Shown here piece after piece: positions 22,747-25,203 of a DNA stretch of 25,203 nt (position 1 is the stretch's first letter; each line of letters starts with the position of its first letter). The notes beneath the pieces are model-generated. The model searched no databases, was not told where the DNA came from, and saw nothing but the letters and a program-made list of their open reading frames with translations. The DNA comes from WQUF01 sp031549525 (GTDB lineage: Bacteria; Bacillota; Clostridia; Clostridiales; Clostridiaceae), in assembly GCA_031549525.1 (NCBI GenBank), contig JAVBPQ010000164.1, positions 1 to 25,203 on the forward strand. Reading direction: 5' to 3'. A program made the position numbers and the translations under genes.

Positions 22747-22879
22747 CTTTTTTTAATATCCATGCATTAAAATTCATTTTATATATTTTTTATGCAATAA
22801 AATTTGAATGATTAAAATAAAAATAGCTTAATTACTTCACTTTATTGAAAAATTTAACTAGCATAATAGTTGAATTATG

Positions 22880-22888
22880 TGTTATTAT
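22880..22888 (+). promoter_or_regulatory. Possible extended -10 promoter of hppA
   Basis: TGTTATTAT on the plus strand matches TGnTATAAT at all but one position. No good -35 is present. The start would be near 22895, 27 bases before the ATG. Confidence is low because the region is very AT-rich. Confidence 0.35.
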
Positions 22889-22921
22889 TAAATCAAAATA
22901 ACTAATAGTGGAGGATTTTTT

Positions 22922-24940
22922 ATGAAAATTTTCATTCTCTGTATTATTATTTCTATCTTAGCTCTTATATTTTCTCTGGTTCTAGCTTTTAGTATTTTCA
23001 AAATCCAAGTTATGAATGCTAAAATTAAAGAAATCTCTATGCTGATATCTAAAGGTGCCATGACATTCTTAAAACGAGAATATTCCTATCTTATCGTTTT
23101 TGTAATTACACTCTTCATCATACTTTTATTTGCTATAAATATATATACAGCTCTAGCATTTATTCTAGGTTCAATGTTTTCAATGCTAGCAGGATTTTTT
23201 GGAATGAAAGTTGCAACTTATGCAAATTCGAGAACTGTTGAGGGTGCACTTAAGGGTCAAAATGAAGCACTTAAAGTGGCATTCTCTGGTGGGTCTGTTA
23301 TGGGTCTTTGTGTAGTAGGCCTTGGAGTTTTAGGTCTTACCTTTCTTTATCTTATATATGATGGAAATGTAAGTTATTTAACAGGATTTGGCCTTGGTGC
23401 ATCATCTATAGCACTATTTGCAAGGGTTGGTGGTGGTATATACACTAAAGCTGCCGATGTAGGAGCTGACCTTGTTGGTAAAATAGAAGCTGGAATACCA
23501 GAAGACGATCCAAGAAATCCTGCAGTTATAGCAGATAATGTTGGGGATAATGTTGGAGACGTTGCTGGAATGGGGGCCGATTTATTTGAATCTTATGTAG
23601 GATCTCTTATATCCTCAATAACCTTAGGTGCTGTTGCATATACAGGGAATTTAAATGGAATATTATATCCTATTTTATTATCCTCTATTGGAATAATCGC
23701 TTCTATGATTGGAATTTTGGTAGCTAGAATGTCTAAGGGGAAAAATCCTCAAAAAATATTAAATCTTGGTACCTACATTTCTGGCATTATAACCTTAATA
23801 TCCTCATTCATATTAAGCAAAATCATCTTTAATAATTTTAATTCATTTATCGCCATTTCAAGTGGTTTAATTATTGGTATAGCCATCGGAAAAATAACAG
23901 AAATCTTTACCTCCTCAGATTATAAAGAAGTTAAGGTCATTGCAAAACAATCAGAAACAGGAGCTGCAACAAATATAATTTCTGGACTTGCTATAGGAAT
24001 GAAATCCACTGTGTTGCCAATAATTTTTATAGCAATTGGTATACTTACATCTTTTTATATCATGGGAGGACATGAAAACTCTTATATGGGACTTTACGGT
24101 ATTTCCCTTTCAGCAGTAGGAATGCTTTCTATAACTGGAATAACTGTAGCTGTAGATGCCTATGGGCCAATAGCAGATAATGCAGGAGGCATAGCAGAGA
24201 TGAGCCATATGCCAAGCAAAATACGGGAAATAACTGATAAATTAGATTCCATAGGAAATACAACTGCTGCAATAGGAAAAGGGTTTGCCATAGGGTCTGC
24301 TGCCTTAACAGCACTAGCACTGTTTGCATCCTATGCTCAATCTGTCAATCTAAAAAATATCGACATCTTAAATCCTCTCACCTTAACAGGTGTATTTATT
24401 GGTGCTATGATACCATTTTTATTTTCTGCGCTCACTATGGAATCTGTTGGAAAAGCTGCTAATGAAATGGTAGAAGAAGTAAGAAATCAACTTATAAAAA
24501 ATCCAGAAATTATGGAAGGCACTAAAGATCCTGATTATGAAAGATGCATAAAAATATCCACCACTTCTGCTTTAAAAGAAATGATATTGCCAGGTATCTT
24601 AGCAATATCAGTACCAATTTTTACAGGGATATTTTTAGGAACAGAAGCATTAGGAGGATTAATAGCTGGAGCTCTTGTCACAGGTGCTCTACTTGCACTT
24701 ATGATGGCAAATTCTGGTGGAGCTTGGGATAATGCTAAGAAATATATTGAAGCAAGCGGAGGTAAAGGAACAGGTCCTCATAAAGCCACTGTAATAGGCG
24801 ATACTGTAGGAGACCCATTTAAAGATACTTCAGGACCTTCTATGAATATATTGATAAAGCTTATGACTATAGTATCGGTGGTATTTGCACCTGTCTTTGT
24901 AAAGTTTGGAGGAATTTTTTTAAACATAATTAATAAATAA
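22922..24940 (+). CDS. hppA: Membrane-bound K+-dependent ion-translocating pyrophosphatase
   Basis: This 672-residue protein hydrolyses cytoplasmic pyrophosphate and pumps H+ and/or Na+ outward. It has about 16 predicted membrane helices. The active-site motifs are present: YTKAADVGADLVGKIEAGIPEDDPRNPAVIADNVGDNVGD, VDAYGPIADNAGGIAEMS, NSGGAWDNAKKYIE and KATVIGDTVGDPFKDTSGP. GNTTAA has Ala at 449, where K+-independent enzymes have Lys, so K+ dependence is predicted. The ion pumped depends on a few glutamates (here LFESYVG) and cannot be settled by eye. GGAGG lies 7 bases before the ATG. It is the only plus-strand gene, divergent from the ABC operon and convergent with ftsY. It could recover energy from pyrophosphate made by biosynthesis, useful in a fermenter. 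Confidence 0.96.
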   Translation: MKIFILCIIISILALIFSLVLAFSIFKIQVMNAKIKEISMLISKGAMTFLKREYSYLIVFVITLFIILLFAINIYTALAFILGSMFSMLAGFFGMKVATYANSRTVEGALKGQNEALKVAFSGGSVMGLCVVGLGVLGLTFLYLIYDGNVSYLTGFGLGASSIALFARVGGGIYTKAADVGADLVGKIEAGIPEDDPRNPAVIADNVGDNVGDVAGMGADLFESYVGSLISSITLGAVAYTGNLNGILYPILLSSIGIIASMIGILVARMSKGKNPQKILNLGTYISGIITLISSFILSKIIFNNFNSFIAISSGLIIGIAIGKITEIFTSSDYKEVKVIAKQSETGAATNIISGLAIGMKSTVLPIIFIAIGILTSFYIMGGHENSYMGLYGISLSAVGMLSITGITVAVDAYGPIADNAGGIAEMSHMPSKIREITDKLDSIGNTTAAIGKGFAIGSAALTALALFASYAQSVNLKNIDILNPLTLTGVFIGAMIPFLFSALTMESVGKAANEMVEEVRNQLIKNPEIMEGTKDPDYERCIKISTTSALKEMILPGILAISVPIFTGIFLGTEALGGLIAGALVTGALLALMMANSGGAWDNAKKYIEASGGKGTGPHKATVIGDTVGDPFKDTSGPSMNILIKLMTIVSVVFAPVFVKFGGIFLNIINK

Positions 24941-24942
24941 AA

Positions 24943-24988
24943 AAATAAGCTTATTTATTCTCCAAAGTTAGGATAAATAAGCTTATTT
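24943..24988. terminator. Shared bidirectional terminator between hppA and ftsY
   Basis: Two 19-base arms (AAATAAGCTTATTTATTCT with AGGATAAATAAGCTTATTT, one G-U position) enclose an 8-base loop. On the minus strand the stem runs into ATTTTTTTATTT, a good tail for ftsY. The plus-strand tail is shorter. The stem starts 2 bases after the hppA stop and ends 4 bases beyond the ftsY stop. Confidence 0.8.
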
Positions 24989-24992
24989 GCTA

Positions 24993-25203
24993 TTAAAATA
25001 AGGCTTCTGCAAAACTCCTTGCATCAAATTCTTGAAGATCTCCAATTTTTTCTCCAACACCAATGAGCCTTACAGGGATTTTTAATTGATCTTTTATGGA
25101 TATTACAATACCACCTTTAGCAGTTCCATCTAGTTTAGTTAAGATTATTCCATCTACTTTGCAGACTTCCATAAATTGCTTTGCTTGAATTATAGCATTT
25201 TGA
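24993..25203 (-). CDS. ftsY: Signal recognition particle receptor FtsY, C-terminal part only
   Basis: The frame enters from the right edge and ends at TAA 24995-24993, giving the last 69 residues. QNAIIQAKQFMEVCKVDGIILTKLDGTAKGGIVISIKDQLKIPVRLIGVGEKIGDLQEFDARSFAEALF is the C-terminal end of the NG GTPase domain. TKLDGTAKGG is the G4 region (TKLD binds guanine) and GVGEKIGDL the G5 closing loop. FtsY with EDLQPF-type ending is distinguished from Ffh by ending right after the ALF helix with no M domain. It docks ribosome-SRP complexes at the membrane. In firmicutes it usually follows smc and rnc, which would be to the right of this window. Terminates at the shared hairpin. Confidence 0.95.
   Translation of the reverse strand, partial: QNAIIQAKQFMEVCKVDGIILTKLDGTAKGGIVISIKDQLKIPVRLIGVGEKIGDLQEFDARSFAEALF

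Overview
The window is AT-rich chromosomal DNA from a spore-forming, anaerobic Firmicute, most likely Clostridiaceae. Four things point there: the gene neighbourhood (a ysgA-type methylase next to pheST-zapA, and ytxC-thrS-infC-rpmI-rplT), strong AGGAGG-type ribosome binding sites, T-box leaders on the synthetase genes, and an NAD(P)H-linked [FeFe]-hydrogenase. Every gene is on the minus strand except hppA near the right end.

Layout in minus-strand transcription order, right to left. (1) 24993-25203: the 3' end of ftsY, converging with hppA (22922-24940, plus strand), a K+-dependent membrane pyrophosphatase; the two share a hairpin terminator. (2) 22565-16983: a five-gene peptide/glutathione-type ABC importer (gsiB-like lipoprotein, two permeases, two ATPases) with stem-loops between the binding-protein gene and the first permease. 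(3) 16741-13203: nuoE-like, nuoF-like and hydA genes, a compact trimeric [FeFe]-hydrogenase, with an extended -10 promoter and an operator-like inverted repeat upstream. (4) 13014-12003: ogt and a small lipoprotein. (5) 11894-7471: ytxC behind a sigma-G-like promoter, thrS behind a threonine T-box, then infC-rpmI-rplT behind an L20-type leader; infC starts at ATT. (6) 7362-4534: the KtrB/KtrA potassium uptake system and a SpoU-family RNA methylase. (7) 4539-465: a phenylalanine T-box, pheS, pheT and zapA. (8) 329-1: the 5' part of a gene that looks like a ParB-domain protein.

Most of the window is conserved housekeeping DNA. The parts most worth a second look are regulatory or variant. Promoters for thrS, infC and probably pheS are written into the 3' coding ends of the gene before them. 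A forespore-type promoter precedes ytxC. The hydrogenase NuoF-like subunit departs from the usual FMN and nucleotide motifs and lacks the extra Fe-S domains of bifurcating enzymes. I found no CRISPR array, insertion sequence, tRNA or rRNA gene, and no clearly new multi-gene system.
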